A program made the translations under genes and the position numbers. A stretch of 64,000 nt of DNA from Streptomyces sp. P9-A2 (GTDB lineage: Bacteria > Actinomycetota > Actinomycetes > Streptomycetales > Streptomycetaceae), in NCBI RefSeq assembly GCF_036634175.1, contig NZ_JAZIFX010000001.1, positions 5,766,001 to 5,830,000 on the forward strand, read 5' to 3'. Below, in pieces: positions 43,742 through 52,500 of the stretch (position 1 is its first letter; every line of letters starts with the position of its first letter). The notes under the pieces are model-generated. The model worked only from the letters and a program-made list of their open reading frames with translations, did not search any database and was not told where the DNA came from.

Positions 43742-44455
43742 TCAGGAGCGGCGCAGTGCCTCGGAGAGGCGGGTCGCGGAGTCTATGACGGCCTGGGCGT
43801 GCATCCGGCCCGGGTGGCGGCTCAGGCGCTCGATGGGCCCCGAGACCGAGACGGCGGCCACCACCCGGTTCGACGGGCCGCGCACCGGCGCGGAGACCGA
43901 GGCGACACCGGGCTCGCGCTCGCCGATCGACTGCGCCCAGCCGCGGCGCCGGACGCCCGACAGGGCCGTCGCCGTGAAACGGGCACCCTGCAGGCCTCGG
44001 TGCAGGCGCTCCGGCTCCTCCCAGGCCATCAGGATCTGCGCGGAGGAACCGGCCTTCATCGTGAGCGTGGAGCCGACCGGAACGGTGTCCCGCAGGCCGG
44101 ACAGACGCTCCGCCGCGGCCACGCATATACGCATGTCGCCCTGCCGGCGGTAGAGCTGGGCGCTCTCGCCGGTGATGTCGCGCAGGTGCGTGAGCACCGG
44201 ACCCGCCGTGGCGAGCAGCCGGTCCTCACCGGCCGCCGCGGCCAGCTCGGCCATGCGCGGGCCGAGGATGAACCTGCCCTGCATGTCGCGCGCCACCAGC
44301 CGGTGGTGTTCCAGGGCCACGGCCAGACGGTGGGCCGTGGGTCGTGCCAGTCCGGTGGCACCGACCAACCCCGCGAGGGTGGCCGGACCGGACTCCAGAG
44401 CGCTCAGGACGAGGGCCGCCTTGTCCAGAACGCCGACGCCGCTACTGTTGTCCAT
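43742..44455 (-). CDS. ndgR: IclR-family regulator NdgR
   Basis: A 237-residue IclR regulator. N-terminal winged helix-turn-helix (LAGLVGATGLARPTAHRLAV, residues ~27-46), C-terminal IclR effector domain (from ~70, MQGRFILGPRMAELAAAAGE ... GVASVSAPVRGPSNRVVAAV). ATG 44455 chosen over the upstream ATG 44476, which would add a basic stub across the operator region. Divergent from leuCD. NdgR is known in Streptomyces to regulate leucine synthesis and other amino acid genes and to bind the ndgR-leuC intergenic region. Confidence 0.93.
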   Translation of the reverse strand: MDNSSGVGVLDKAALVLSALESGPATLAGLVGATGLARPTAHRLAVALEHHRLVARDMQGRFILGPRMAELAAAAGEDRLLATAGPVLTHLRDITGESAQLYRRQGDMRICVAAAERLSGLRDTVPVGSTLTMKAGSSAQILMAWEEPERLHRGLQGARFTATALSGVRRRGWAQSIGEREPGVASVSAPVRGPSNRVVAAVSVSGPIERLSRHPGRMHAQAVIDSATRLSEALRRS

Positions 44456-44467
44456 GCAACGATACTC

Positions 44468-44488
44468 GCGTCTCACTCTGTGAAACGC
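44468..44488. promoter_or_regulatory. Palindromic operator candidate for NdgR
   Basis: GCGTCTCAC-TCT-GTGAAACGC: nine-base arms with a single mismatch, 13 bp upstream of the ndgR start in the divergent ndgR-leuC gap. Size and symmetry fit an IclR dimer site. It could mediate autorepression of ndgR and control of leuCD. Confidence 0.6.
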
Positions 44489-44518
44489 AAGTTCAATTTT
44501 CCATGGAACGCGCCACTC

Positions 44519-44524
44519 TTGACG
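44519..44524 (+). promoter_or_regulatory. Possible leuC -35 element
   Basis: TTGACG on the plus strand about 130 bp before leuC; no convincing -10 at 16-18 bp was found, so it may be used with an activator. Confidence 0.25.
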
Positions 44525-44656
44525 TACACAGTCATCAACACAAGGGCCCGTGAATCACCGGGCCCGGCGGCGACGACCCGGAATCGGGGGTGGGGCGCCG
44601 TCTCCTGAAGAATCTCTAGTTGGGCCGGCGCGTCTATGCCGGCCGGAGGGAAAGCG

Positions 44657-46087
44657 ATGGGTAGGACACTCGCGGAGAAGGTCTGGGACGACCACGTCGT
44701 CCGGCGCGCCGAGGGCGAGCCCGACCTCCTCTTCATCGATCTGCACCTGCTGCACGAGGTGACCAGCCCCCAGGCCTTCGACGGCCTCCGTAAGAGCGAC
44801 CGCAGGGTGCGCCGTACCGACCTCACCATCGCGACTGAGGACCACAACACCCCGACCCTCGACATCGACAAGCCCATCGCCGACCCGGTCTCCCGCGTCC
44901 AGCTGGAGACGCTGCGGGCGAACTGCGCCGAGTTCGGCGTCCGGCTGCACTCGCTGGGCGACGTCGAGCAGGGCGTCGTGCACGTCGTCGGACCCCAGCT
45001 GGGCCTGACCCAGCCCGGCATGACCGTGGTCTGCGGAGACTCGCACACCTCCACGCACGGCGCGTTCGGCGGACTGGCCTTCGGTATCGGCACCTCGCAG
45101 GTCGAGCACGTCCTGGCTACGCAGACGCTGCCGATGGCCCGCCCGAAGACCATGGCGATCACCGTCGACGGCGAACTGCCCGACAGCGTCACGGCCAAGG
45201 ACCTGATCCTGGCGGTCATCGCGCGCATCGGCACCGGCGGCGGCCAGGGCTACATCCTGGAGTACCGCGGCGAGGCCATCGAGAAGCTCTCGATGGAGGC
45301 CCGCATGACCATCTGCAACATGTCGATCGAGGCCGGCGCCCGCGCGGGCATGATCGCCCCCGACGAGACGACGTTCGCCTACCTCGAGGGCCGCCCGCAC
45401 GCCCCGAAGGGCGAGGACTGGGACGCGGCCGTCGCCTACTGGAAGACGCTGCGCACCGACGACGACGCCGAGTTCGACGCCGAGGTCGTCATCGACGCCA
45501 CCGAGCTGTCCCCGTTCGTCACCTGGGGCACCAACCCGGGCCAGGGCGCGCCGCTCTCCGCGGCGGTCCCCGACCCCGCTTCGTACGAAGACGCCTCGGA
45601 GCGCTTCGCCGCCGAAAAGGCCCTGGAGTACATGGGGTTGGAGGCCGGTCAGCCGCTGCGCTCCATCAGTGTGGACACCGTCTTCGTAGGCTCCTGCACC
45701 AACGGGCGCATCGAGGACCTGCGCGCCGTCGCGGACATCGTCAAGGGCCGCAAAGTCGCCGACGGGGTACGGATGCTGGTCGTCCCGGGCTCCGCGCGGG
45801 TGGGCCTGCAGGCGGTCTCCGAGGGGCTGGACGTGGTCTTCAAGGAGGCCGGCGCCGAGTGGCGGCACGCGGGCTGTTCCATGTGCCTGGGCATGAACCC
45901 CGACCAGCTCGCCCCCGGCGAGCGCTCCGCGTCGACCTCCAACCGCAACTTCGAGGGCCGGCAGGGCAAGGGGGGCCGCACCCACCTGGTGTCCCCGCAG
46001 GTCGCCGCCGCCACCGCGGTCCTCGGCCACCTGGCCTCCCCGGCCGACCTCGCCGCCGACACCCGTACGCCCGCTGGAGTCCGATAA
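44657..46087 (+). CDS. leuC: 3-isopropylmalate dehydratase large subunit
   Basis: A 476-residue aconitase-family [4Fe-4S] subunit; with LeuD it isomerises 2- to 3-isopropylmalate. Cluster Cys residues are visible in [13 protein letters not shown] and [13 protein letters not shown]; active-site motifs [35 protein letters not shown] and [16 protein letters not shown] [16 protein letters not shown] 44657 with GGAGGG seven bases upstream. Two bases separate its stop from leuD. Confidence 0.97.
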   Translation: MGRTLAEKVWDDHVVRRAEGEPDLLFIDLHLLHEVTSPQAFDGLRKSDRRVRRTDLTIATEDHNTPTLDIDKPIADPVSRVQLETLRANCAEFGVRLHSLGDVEQGVVHVVGPQLGLTQPGMTVVCGDSHTSTHGAFGGLAFGIGTSQVEHVLATQTLPMARPKTMAITVDGELPDSVTAKDLILAVIARIGTGGGQGYILEYRGEAIEKLSMEARMTICNMSIEAGARAGMIAPDETTFAYLEGRPHAPKGEDWDAAVAYWKTLRTDDDAEFDAEVVIDATELSPFVTWGTNPGQGAPLSAAVPDPASYEDASERFAAEKALEYMGLEAGQPLRSISVDTVFVGSCTNGRIEDLRAVADIVKGRKVADGVRMLVVPGSARVGLQAVSEGLDVVFKEAGAEWRHAGCSMCLGMNPDQLAPGERSASTSNRNFEGRQGKGGRTHLVSPQVAAATAVLGHLASPADLAADTRTPAGVR

Positions 46088-46089
46088 CC

Positions 46090-46692
46090 ATGGAAGCATT
46101 CACCACCCACACCGGCCGGGCCGTCCCGCTGCGCCGCAGCAACGTCGACACCGACCAGATCATCCCCGCCCACTGGCTCAAGAAGGTGACCCGGGACGGT
46201 TTCGAGGACGGGCTGTTCGAGGCCTGGCGCAAGGACCCGGAGTTCGTGCTCAACCGCCCCGAGCGCGAGGGCGCCACGGTCCTGGTCGCCGGCCCCGACT
46301 TCGGCACCGGCTCCTCCCGTGAGCACGCCGTCTGGGCGCTGCAGAACTACGGCTTCAAGACCGTGATCTCCTCCCGCTTCGCCGACATCTTCCGTGGCAA
46401 CTCGCTGAAGAACGGCCTGCTCACCGTCGTCATCGAACAGAAGACCGTGGACGCCCTGTGGGAGCTCACCGAGCGGGACCCGCAGGCCGAGATCACCGTC
46501 GACCTCGAGACCCGTGAGGTGCGCGCCGAGGGCATCACCGCCGCCTTCGAGCTCGACGAGAACTCCCGCTGGCGGCTGCTGAACGGGCTCGACGACATCT
46601 CCATCACCCTGCAGAACGAGGCGGACATCGCCACGTACGAGGCGAAGCGCCCGTCGTTCAAGCCGCAGACGCTCTCGGCGCAGAACGCCTGA
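46090..46692 (+). CDS. leuD: 3-isopropylmalate dehydratase small subunit
   Basis: A 200-residue small subunit carrying the swivelling domain: [40 protein letters not shown] and [19 protein letters not shown]. Start ATG 46090 right after leuC, so the subunits are co-translated. A strong terminator follows. Confidence 0.97.
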   Translation: MEAFTTHTGRAVPLRRSNVDTDQIIPAHWLKKVTRDGFEDGLFEAWRKDPEFVLNRPEREGATVLVAGPDFGTGSSREHAVWALQNYGFKTVISSRFADIFRGNSLKNGLLTVVIEQKTVDALWELTERDPQAEITVDLETREVRAEGITAAFELDENSRWRLLNGLDDISITLQNEADIATYEAKRPSFKPQTLSAQNA

Positions 46693-46739
46693 GGCGAAGT
46701 CCAGGCGGCAGGTCGACTTTCGGCCACCCCCACCCCCTC

Positions 46740-46772
46740 CCGTACCCCCGATCGGTCCGATCGGGGGTACGG
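46740..46772 (+). terminator. Terminator after leuD
   Basis: A perfect 15-bp stem, CCGTACCCCCGATCG (46740-46754) / CGATCGGGGGTACGG (46758-46772), GTC loop. Confidence 0.88.
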
Positions 46773-46957
46773 CCGTGTCTGCACCCATTCGGACCCGCGC
46801 GTCCTCTTGAGGCCTTGCAACTTCCCACGTTATGAAGGTGGTTGTCGGGGTACACGTGTCACGTGCGCGTGACCCCGGAGTGTGCTCGGAGCACCGTCCG
46901 AGGCCGCAGTTGCCCCCTGAGCAGGCGACAACTCGCCCCAGATGGCACAATCTGTGC

Positions 46958-47188
46958 ATGGAACGCGACGGCCAACTCGAGCTCTACACGGAAGTCGCGA
47001 TCCGGCTCAAAGAAGCGCATGCAAGAGTGCGCGCACTGCAAGTCCCGGAGGGCGTACGGATGGCGCTGGCCCGGAAGCTGCTGGTCATTACGGCCGCGGC
47101 CAAGCACGATCTCGCCGGTGCGGCAAAGCGGCTGGAGCGGTTCATCGCGGACCTCGACGAGGGTCGATTTCCCGAAGAGGAACGCTGA
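46958..47188 (+). CDS. Small conserved helical protein of unknown function
   Basis: A 76-residue protein, MERDGQLELYTEVAIRLKEA then HARVRALQVPEGVRMALARK. It is almost entirely alpha-helical by composition, with an acidic C-terminus (LDEGRFPEEER); no membrane segment and no Cys. There is no Shine-Dalgarno directly before ATG 46958; a CACAAT -10-like box lies about seven bases upstream, so the message may be leaderless. Homologues at this position next to hupS are, to my memory, conserved in Streptomyces but uncharacterised. Confidence 0.75.
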   Translation: MERDGQLELYTEVAIRLKEAHARVRALQVPEGVRMALARKLLVITAAAKHDLAGAAKRLERFIADLDEGRFPEEER

Positions 47189-47244
47189 ACCGCTCGAGGC
47201 GGCCGAGCTTGTTGCGGCACAAGGGTGATAAGCCCGTTTCGTGT

Positions 47245-47273
47245 TTGATTTGCGGTATATATCTGCCTAACGT
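47245..47273 (+). promoter_or_regulatory. hupS promoter
   Basis: TTGATT (47245-47250) and TAACGT (47268-47273) with exactly 17 bp between, in an unusually AT-rich stretch (GGTATATATC). Predicted start about 47280, giving a ~45-base 5' UTR. Confidence 0.6.
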
Positions 47274-47324
47274 GCGAAAACGCTTGAACGGGTTCGTTCG
47301 GGCGATGTCTCCGAAGGGGAAGAC

Positions 47325-47960
47325 GTGAACAAGGCGCAGCTCGTAGAAGCGATTGCCGACAAGATGGGCGGTCGTCAGCAGGCGGCCGACGCCGTCGACG
47401 CGGTCCTGGATGCCATCGTCCGCGCTGTGGTCGCGGGTGACCGGGTCTCGGTCACCGGTTTCGGTTCGTTCGAGAAGGTCGACCGCCCCGCCCGCTACGC
47501 ACGCAATCCCCAGACCGGCGAGCGGGTCCGGGTCAAGAAGACGTCGGTGCCGCGCTTCCGCGCGGGCCAGGGCTTCAAGGACCTGGTGAGCGGCTCGAAG
47601 AAGCTGCCGCGCGGTGGTGAGGTCGCCGTCAAGAAGGCGCCCAAGGGCAGCCTGTCCGGCGGGGCTTCCGCGACGGTGAAGAAGGCCGCCGCCAAGAAGA
47701 CCGCGAAGTCGGCCGCCGCCAAGAAGGCCACCGCCAAGAAGACGACGGCGAAGCGGGCCGCGGGAAAGACGACCGCCGCCAAGACGACCGCCAAGAAGGC
47801 CGCCGGCAAGACGGCCGCGCCGACCGCCAAGACCACCGCCGCGAAGAAGACGACCGCCAAGAAGGCCCCGGCGAAGAAGGCGACGGCCACGAAGGCACCC
47901 GCCAAGAAGTCGACCGCACGCAAGACCACCGTCAAGAAGACCAGCGCCCGCAAGAAGTAG
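47325..47960 (+). CDS. hupS: HU-family nucleoid protein with Lys/Ala tail (HupS)
   Basis: A 211-residue nucleoid-associated protein. Residues 1-90 are a canonical HU domain (MNKAQLVEAIADKMGGRQQA, GFGSFEKVDRPARYARNPQT). Residues ~100-211 form a histone H1-like tail of repeated AKKTTAKK/AKKAAGKT motifs. This two-domain form is the actinobacterial HupS, which is sporulation-associated in S. coelicolor and helps compact the spore nucleoid. GTG 47325 with GAAGGGGAAG upstream. The tail is encoded by imperfect repeats and varies in length between species. Confidence 0.95.
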   Translation: MNKAQLVEAIADKMGGRQQAADAVDAVLDAIVRAVVAGDRVSVTGFGSFEKVDRPARYARNPQTGERVRVKKTSVPRFRAGQGFKDLVSGSKKLPRGGEVAVKKAPKGSLSGGASATVKKAAAKKTAKSAAAKKATAKKTTAKRAAGKTTAAKTTAKKAAGKTAAPTAKTTAAKKTTAKKAPAKKATATKAPAKKSTARKTTVKKTSARKK

Positions 47961-47986
47961 CGGCAGTGAAGCGGTACTCACGCGCC

Positions 47987-48015
47987 GGGCCGGACTCCGT
48001 CATGGAGTCCGGCCC
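47987..48015. terminator. Bidirectional terminator between hupS and the convergent pair
   Basis: GGGCCGGACTCC (47987-47998) / GGAGTCCGGCCC (48004-48015), five-base loop. Confidence 0.85.
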
Positions 48016-48120
48016 GCGGTGTGCCGGTCCACGTGTTCCGTGCCGGGGCCGGTGACCGGCCGCCCGTGGCCACGCCGATCGGCGCGTGCGGGTGGGCACG
48101 CGCGGGTGGGAATGCGCCGG

Positions 48121-48324
48121 TCAGAACGTCTGGAGCGTCACCAGGGTGACCCGCCGGGCCTCGCCCTCGCCCCGGGTCTCGATGCGCACGCGCTGCCCGG
48201 GACGCAGCAGCCTCAGACCTCCCGCGTCGAACGCCGGCGCGTCGAAGGGCACCGGAGTGCCGTCGTCCAGCAGCACCTGGCCGCTGCGGCTCTCGGGGTC
48301 GTAGGTGTACGCGGTCGCCTGCAT
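48121..48324 (-). CDS. Small beta-rich protein, possible OB/cold-shock-like fold
   Basis: A 67-residue protein: MQATAYTYDPESRSGQVLLD, DGTPVPFDAPAFDAGGLRLL and RPGQRVRIETRGEGEARRVT. The strand pattern and the phrase LRPGQRVRIE resemble a minimal OB or cold-shock-type barrel, but the RNP motifs are absent. It follows cofC by nine bases on the same strand, so it is probably cotranscribed and coupled. Function unknown. Confidence 0.75.
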   Translation of the reverse strand: MQATAYTYDPESRSGQVLLDDGTPVPFDAPAFDAGGLRLLRPGQRVRIETRGEGEARRVTLVTLQTF

Positions 48325-48333
48325 GGCCGCAGC

Positions 48334-48972
48334 CTACTGCTCCGCGATCAGCAGCCGCGCGGCGGCGGCGGCCGTGTGGGGCCCCACCCCCAGCGCCAGC
48401 GCCGTCCGGAGATCGTCCCCCGTGTCCACGTCCTGCCGTACGGAATCCACCGCGTCGAGACGCAGTTCGACGGCTCCCCGCGCGCGGTGCCGGGCCCGGG
48501 AGCCGGGGCCGAAGGACGGCCGCAGGTCCTCCGTCGCCGCCGCCGTGAGCAGTGTGGTGCCGACGCCCGCCGCATCGGGGAGGAACGCGCGCGGGAACGC
48601 GGCCGCTCTCTCCAGTACACGCGTCAGTTCGGCCGTGCGCAGCGCCGGCAGATCGGCGTTGAGAGCGGCCACGGGACCCGCGTGCCACGAGGACCGCACG
48701 GTGGCGGCCGCGTGGGCCAGTGCCGGGTTCAGGCCGCTGCCCGGCTCGTCGGCGATGATTCCCGCACCCAGCGCGGCCAGCGCGCGGCCGGCCAGGGCAT
48801 CGCCCGTGACGACCACCACCTCCCGCACCGCGCGGCACGACAGGGCGGCCGCGACCGTGTCCTGTGCGAAGGCGAGCGCGAGCCCCGGACGCAAAGTGTC
48901 GTCCGCGGTGTCGGAAAGTCTGCTCTTGGCCTCGGCCAGCGGTTTCAGGGGTACCACCAAGGTCCACTGCAC
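48334..48972 (-). CDS. cofC: Phosphoenolpyruvate/2-phospholactate guanylyltransferase (F420 synthesis)
   Basis: A 212-residue nucleotidyltransferase (CofC/FbiD). It begins VVPLKPLAEAKSRLSD, the pyrophosphorylase signature with Lys/Arg, and has EVVVVTGDALAGRALAALGA, ADEPGSGLNPALAHAAA and VAALNADLPALRTAEL. It activates PEP (mycobacterial and probably actinobacterial substrate) or 2-phospholactate with GTP for coenzyme F420 assembly. GTG 48972. The other fbi genes are elsewhere. It is divergent from the acyltransferase at 49131. Confidence 0.9.
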   Translation of the reverse strand: MQWTLVVPLKPLAEAKSRLSDTADDTLRPGLALAFAQDTVAAALSCRAVREVVVVTGDALAGRALAALGAGIIADEPGSGLNPALAHAAATVRSSWHAGPVAALNADLPALRTAELTRVLERAAAFPRAFLPDAAGVGTTLLTAAATEDLRPSFGPGSRARHRARGAVELRLDAVDSVRQDVDTGDDLRTALALGVGPHTAAAAARLLIAEQ

Positions 48973-49130
48973 GCGTGTTACGTCCCTCTCTCGTCGTCGT
49001 CATTGTCCCCCGCGGCATCCGGTGGCCGGGGGCGCGGGGCGTACGGTGTTCTCGACAGACCGGCAGCCGGGGGCGACACTTGTGCGGCCCGCCTGGCCCC
49101 CGGGTCCAGGACTTAGAGGAAGGTGTCTCT

Positions 49131-50072
49131 GTGCCGCGCCGCAGAATCGGCTTCGCGTACCGCTTCGCCGCGGTGATCTGCAAACCTCCGCTGGTGGTTC
49201 TCCTCAAACGGGACTGGCACGGAATGGAGAACATTCCGGCTGAAGGTGGATTTATCACCGCGGTGAACCACAATTCGCACATCGACCCCTTCGCCTATGG
49301 GCACTTTCAGTACAACACCGGTCGTGTTCCGCGATTCCTGGCGAAGAGCGGTCTTTTCAACAAGGGATTCGTCGGCGCCATGATGCGCGGCACCGGGCAG
49401 ATCCCCGTCTATCGCGAAAGCACGGACGCGCTCAGCGCCTTCCGGGCCGCGATCGAAGCCGTGGAGCGCGGCGAATGCGTCGCCTTCTATCCCGAGGGCA
49501 CTCTCACCCGTGACCCGGACGGCTGGCCCATGACCGGCAAGACCGGCGCCGCGCGGGTCGCCCTGCAGACCAGGTGCCCCGTGATCCCGGTCGCGCAGTG
49601 GGGCGCCAACGAGGTGCTGCCGCCGTACGCCGGCAGGCCCCGCCTCTTCCCGCGCAAGACGCACCGTGTGCTGGCCGGACCGCCGGTCGACCTGGACCGT
49701 TTCTACGGCCGGGAGATGACCCCGGAGCTGCTCAAGGAGGCGACCGAGGCCATCATGGCCGCGGTGACCCGCCACCTGGAGGAGATCCGGGGTGAGAAAG
49801 CTCCCAAGGAGCCCTACGATCCGCAGCACGAACGCGTGGAGCAGCGCCGTAAGACCCGGGCCCAGACCCGGCGCAGGAGACATGACCGTCCGACCGAACG
49901 CCGTCCGTCCGAACGCCGGTCGTCCGCGCACAGTTCACCGGCGGGCGGTTCGCCGGTGGGCGGGGCGCAGGGGGACCCTCAGCACCAGGAAGACCGGCAC
50001 CAGGAACGGCAGAACGAACAGCGGAGGGCCGGGAAACGGGCCACCGCGCGGGAAGAGGGGCTGAACACGTGA
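49131..50072 (+). CDS. 1-acyl-sn-glycerol-3-phosphate acyltransferase (PlsC-like)
   Basis: A 313-residue phospholipid-synthesis acyltransferase. HX4D motif in AVNHNSHIDPFAYG, glycerophosphate-binding FYPEGTLTRDPDGW, and VIPVAQWGANEVL. GTG 49131 with GAGGAAG upstream. Residues ~245-313 form an unusual Arg/Gln/His-rich disordered tail (QRRKTRAQTRRRRHDRPTER ...). Its stop overlaps the gpsA start (GTGA), placing lysophosphatidate acylation and glycerol-3-phosphate supply in one operon. Confidence 0.9.
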   Translation: MPRRRIGFAYRFAAVICKPPLVVLLKRDWHGMENIPAEGGFITAVNHNSHIDPFAYGHFQYNTGRVPRFLAKSGLFNKGFVGAMMRGTGQIPVYRESTDALSAFRAAIEAVERGECVAFYPEGTLTRDPDGWPMTGKTGAARVALQTRCPVIPVAQWGANEVLPPYAGRPRLFPRKTHRVLAGPPVDLDRFYGREMTPELLKEATEAIMAAVTRHLEEIRGEKAPKEPYDPQHERVEQRRKTRAQTRRRRHDRPTERRPSERRSSAHSSPAGGSPVGGAQGDPQHQEDRHQERQNEQRRAGKRATAREEGLNT

Positions 50073-51079
50073 GCAAGCCGGTCAAGGCGGCCGTCTTCGG
50101 CACCGGATCATGGGGTACGGCCTTCGGCATGGTGCTGGCCGACGCCGGATGCGACGTGACGCTGTGGGCGCGACGCCCGGGACTCGTCGAAGCGGTCAAT
50201 TCCACCCGCACCAACCCCGACTACCTGCCCGGAGTCGAACTCCCGGTGAACCTGCGGGCCACCGCGGACGCCGCGGAGGCCGCGCGCGACGCCGACTTCA
50301 CCGTCCTCGCGATCCCCTCCCAGACGCTGCGCGGCAACCTCGCCGGGTGGAAGCCGCTGCTCGCCCAGGACACCGTCCTGGTATCGCTGATGAAGGGCGT
50401 CGAACTCGGCTCCGCCATGCGCATGAGCGAGGTGATCGAGGACGTCGCCGGGGTCGGCGCCGACCGGATCGCCGTGGTCACCGGACCCAACCTCGCCCGG
50501 GAGATCGCCGCCAGGATGCCGGCCGCCGCCGTGGTCGCCTGCACCGACGAGGCCGTCGCCCAGCGGCTCCAGGCAGCCTGCCACACACCGTACTTCCGCC
50601 CGTACACCAACACCGACGTCGTCGGCTGTGAACTGGGCGGCGCCGTGAAGAACGTGATCGGGCTGGCCGTCGGCATCGCGGACGGCATGGGGCTCGGCGA
50701 CAACGCCAAGGGCTCACTCATCACCCGCGGGCTCGCCGAGACCACCCGGCTCGGCGCCGCGCTCGGCGCGGACCCGCTGACCTTCGCCGGGCTCGCGGGC
50801 CTGGGTGACCTGGTGGCCACCTGCTCCTCGCCGCTGTCGCGCAACCACACCTTCGGCACCAACCTCGGCAAGGGCATGACGCTGGAGGAGACCGTCGCGA
50901 TCACCAAACAGACCGCCGAGGGCGTCAAGTCCTGCGAGTCGGTGCTGGATCTGGCCCGCCGGCACGGCGTCGACATGCCGATCACCGAGACGGTCGTCGG
51001 CATCGTGCACGAGGGCAAGCCCCCGGTGGTCGCCCTCAAGGAGCTGATGTCGCGCAGCGCGAAGCCGGAACGACGCTGA
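50069..51079 (+). CDS. gpsA: NAD(P)H glycerol-3-phosphate dehydrogenase
   Basis: A 336-residue GpsA that makes glycerol-3-phosphate for phospholipids. Cofactor motif VFGTGSWGTAFGMVLADAG, catalytic Lys in ELGGAVKNVIGLAVGIADG, and GLAGLGDLVATCSSPLSRNH. Start GTG 50069 overlaps the acyltransferase stop by four bases. Confidence 0.96.
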   Translation: MSKPVKAAVFGTGSWGTAFGMVLADAGCDVTLWARRPGLVEAVNSTRTNPDYLPGVELPVNLRATADAAEAARDADFTVLAIPSQTLRGNLAGWKPLLAQDTVLVSLMKGVELGSAMRMSEVIEDVAGVGADRIAVVTGPNLAREIAARMPAAAVVACTDEAVAQRLQAACHTPYFRPYTNTDVVGCELGGAVKNVIGLAVGIADGMGLGDNAKGSLITRGLAETTRLGAALGADPLTFAGLAGLGDLVATCSSPLSRNHTFGTNLGKGMTLEETVAITKQTAEGVKSCESVLDLARRHGVDMPITETVVGIVHEGKPPVVALKELMSRSAKPERR

Positions 51080-51173
51080 GCGACGACGGGCGCACACCCC
51101 CGTGGCAGCCCTCCGTTTGCCGCACCGTGGGCGCTGTATCAGGGAGGCGGTCACCGGGTACTCTCATCGCGAT

Positions 51174-52331
51174 ATGAGCACCCAGAACCTCCCCCAGAGC
51201 CCCGAGCAGCCGCCTCGCAAGCCGCGTGTGGCCATTGTGTTCGGCGGGCGCAGCTCCGAGCACGGGATCTCCGTCGTCACCGCCGGCGCCGTCCTCAAGG
51301 CCATCGACCGGGCGAAGTACGACGTCCTGCCGATCGGTATCACCCGGGACGGCCGCTGGGCACTCACCGTCGACGAACCGGACCGCATGGCGATCGTCGA
51401 CCGGCTCCAGCCCAGCGTGGACCAGCTCACCGACGCGGCCGAGGGCACCGTGGTGCTCCCCCTCGATCCCGCGAACCGCGAAGTCGTCTACAGCGAGCCC
51501 GGTTCGGTACCGAAGGTGCTCGGCGACGTCGACGTCGTCTTCCCCGTACTGCACGGCCCCTACGGGGAGGACGGCACCCTGCAAGGACTCCTGGAGCTCT
51601 CCGGTGTTCCCTACGTGGGCTCCGGGGTGCTGGCCTCCGCCGTCGGGCAGGACAAGGAGTACATGAAGAGGGTGTTCACCTCCTTCGGGCTCAAGGTCGG
51701 CCCGTACGTGGTGATCCGGCCCCGCGAGTGGGAGAACGACGAGCCCACCGCCCGCAAGAAGATCATCGACTTCGCCGGTGAGCACGGCTGGCCCCTGTTC
51801 GTGAAGCCCGCGCGGGCGGGTTCCTCGATCGGGATCACCAAGGTCGACGACCTCTCCGGTCTGGACGAGGCGATCGCCGAGGCCCAGCGGCACGACCCGA
51901 AGATCCTCGTGGAGGCCACCCTGCGCGGCCGCGAGATCGAATGCGGAGTGCTGGAGTTCGAGGAAGGCCCGCGTGCCTCGGTACCCGCCGAGATCCCCCC
52001 GCCCGACGCGCACGCGTACTACGACTTCGAGGCCAAGTACATCGACTCCACGCCCGGTGTGGTGCCCGCACCGCTGACCGGCGAGGAGACGGCCGAGGTG
52101 CGCCGGCTGGCGGTGGAGGCGTTCGAGGCGGCGGGCTGCGAAGGCCTGGTGCGCGCGGACTTCTTCCTCACCGAGGACGGCGAGTTCGTCATCAACGAGA
52201 TCAACACGATGCCCGGCTTCACGCCCATCTCGATGTACCCGAAGATGTGGCAGGCCACCGGTGTCGAGTACCCCGAGCTGGTGGACCGGCTGGTGCAGGC
52301 GGCGCTGCGACGACGGACCGGCCTGCGCTGA
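51174..52331 (+). CDS. ddlA: D-alanine--D-alanine ligase
   Basis: A 385-residue ATP-grasp ligase for the peptidoglycan dipeptide. Motifs: VFGGRSSEHGISVVTAG, HGPYGEDGTLQGLLELSGVP, VKPARAGSSIGITKVD, EINTMPGFTPISMYP. The omega-loop and Tyr consistent with D-Ala-D-Ala (not D-Lac) activity are present (AYYDFEAKYIDST). ATG 51174 has no adjacent Shine-Dalgarno; TACTCT at 51159-51164 could be a -10 for a nearly leaderless transcript. Fourth in a gene run of lipid and wall precursors. Confidence 0.95.
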   Translation: MSTQNLPQSPEQPPRKPRVAIVFGGRSSEHGISVVTAGAVLKAIDRAKYDVLPIGITRDGRWALTVDEPDRMAIVDRLQPSVDQLTDAAEGTVVLPLDPANREVVYSEPGSVPKVLGDVDVVFPVLHGPYGEDGTLQGLLELSGVPYVGSGVLASAVGQDKEYMKRVFTSFGLKVGPYVVIRPREWENDEPTARKKIIDFAGEHGWPLFVKPARAGSSIGITKVDDLSGLDEAIAEAQRHDPKILVEATLRGREIECGVLEFEEGPRASVPAEIPPPDAHAYYDFEAKYIDSTPGVVPAPLTGEETAEVRRLAVEAFEAAGCEGLVRADFFLTEDGEFVINEINTMPGFTPISMYPKMWQATGVEYPELVDRLVQAALRRRTGLR

Positions 52332-52403
52332 GGCGCCGGACGGGTCGAAGACCGAGCCAGGGCGGGTTTCGAAAGTCCCGCGGGCCCCGGGTGTCCGGCA
52401 CGC

Positions 52404-52448
52404 ACTCCCCCAAGCTCTCGGCTCCGCTCGAGCAGGGGGGACCCCCAT
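52404..52448 (+). repeat. Dispersed Streptomyces palindromic repeat, intergenic copy
   Basis: ACTCCCCCAAGC + TCTCGGCTCCGCTCGAGC + AGGGGGGACCCCCAT. It folds as GCTC/GAGC and CCCCC/GGGGG. The same core occurs at 5578-5625 (inside a gene) and in shortened form at 63228-63259. I recognise it as a common intergenic repeat of Streptomyces genomes, possibly a REP-like, non-autonomous element. Confidence 0.75.
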
Positions 52449-52500
52449 GACGCCGCGGGGCCCGCCCTCCGGGCGGCCGGCGCTACGTTCGACACACGCC

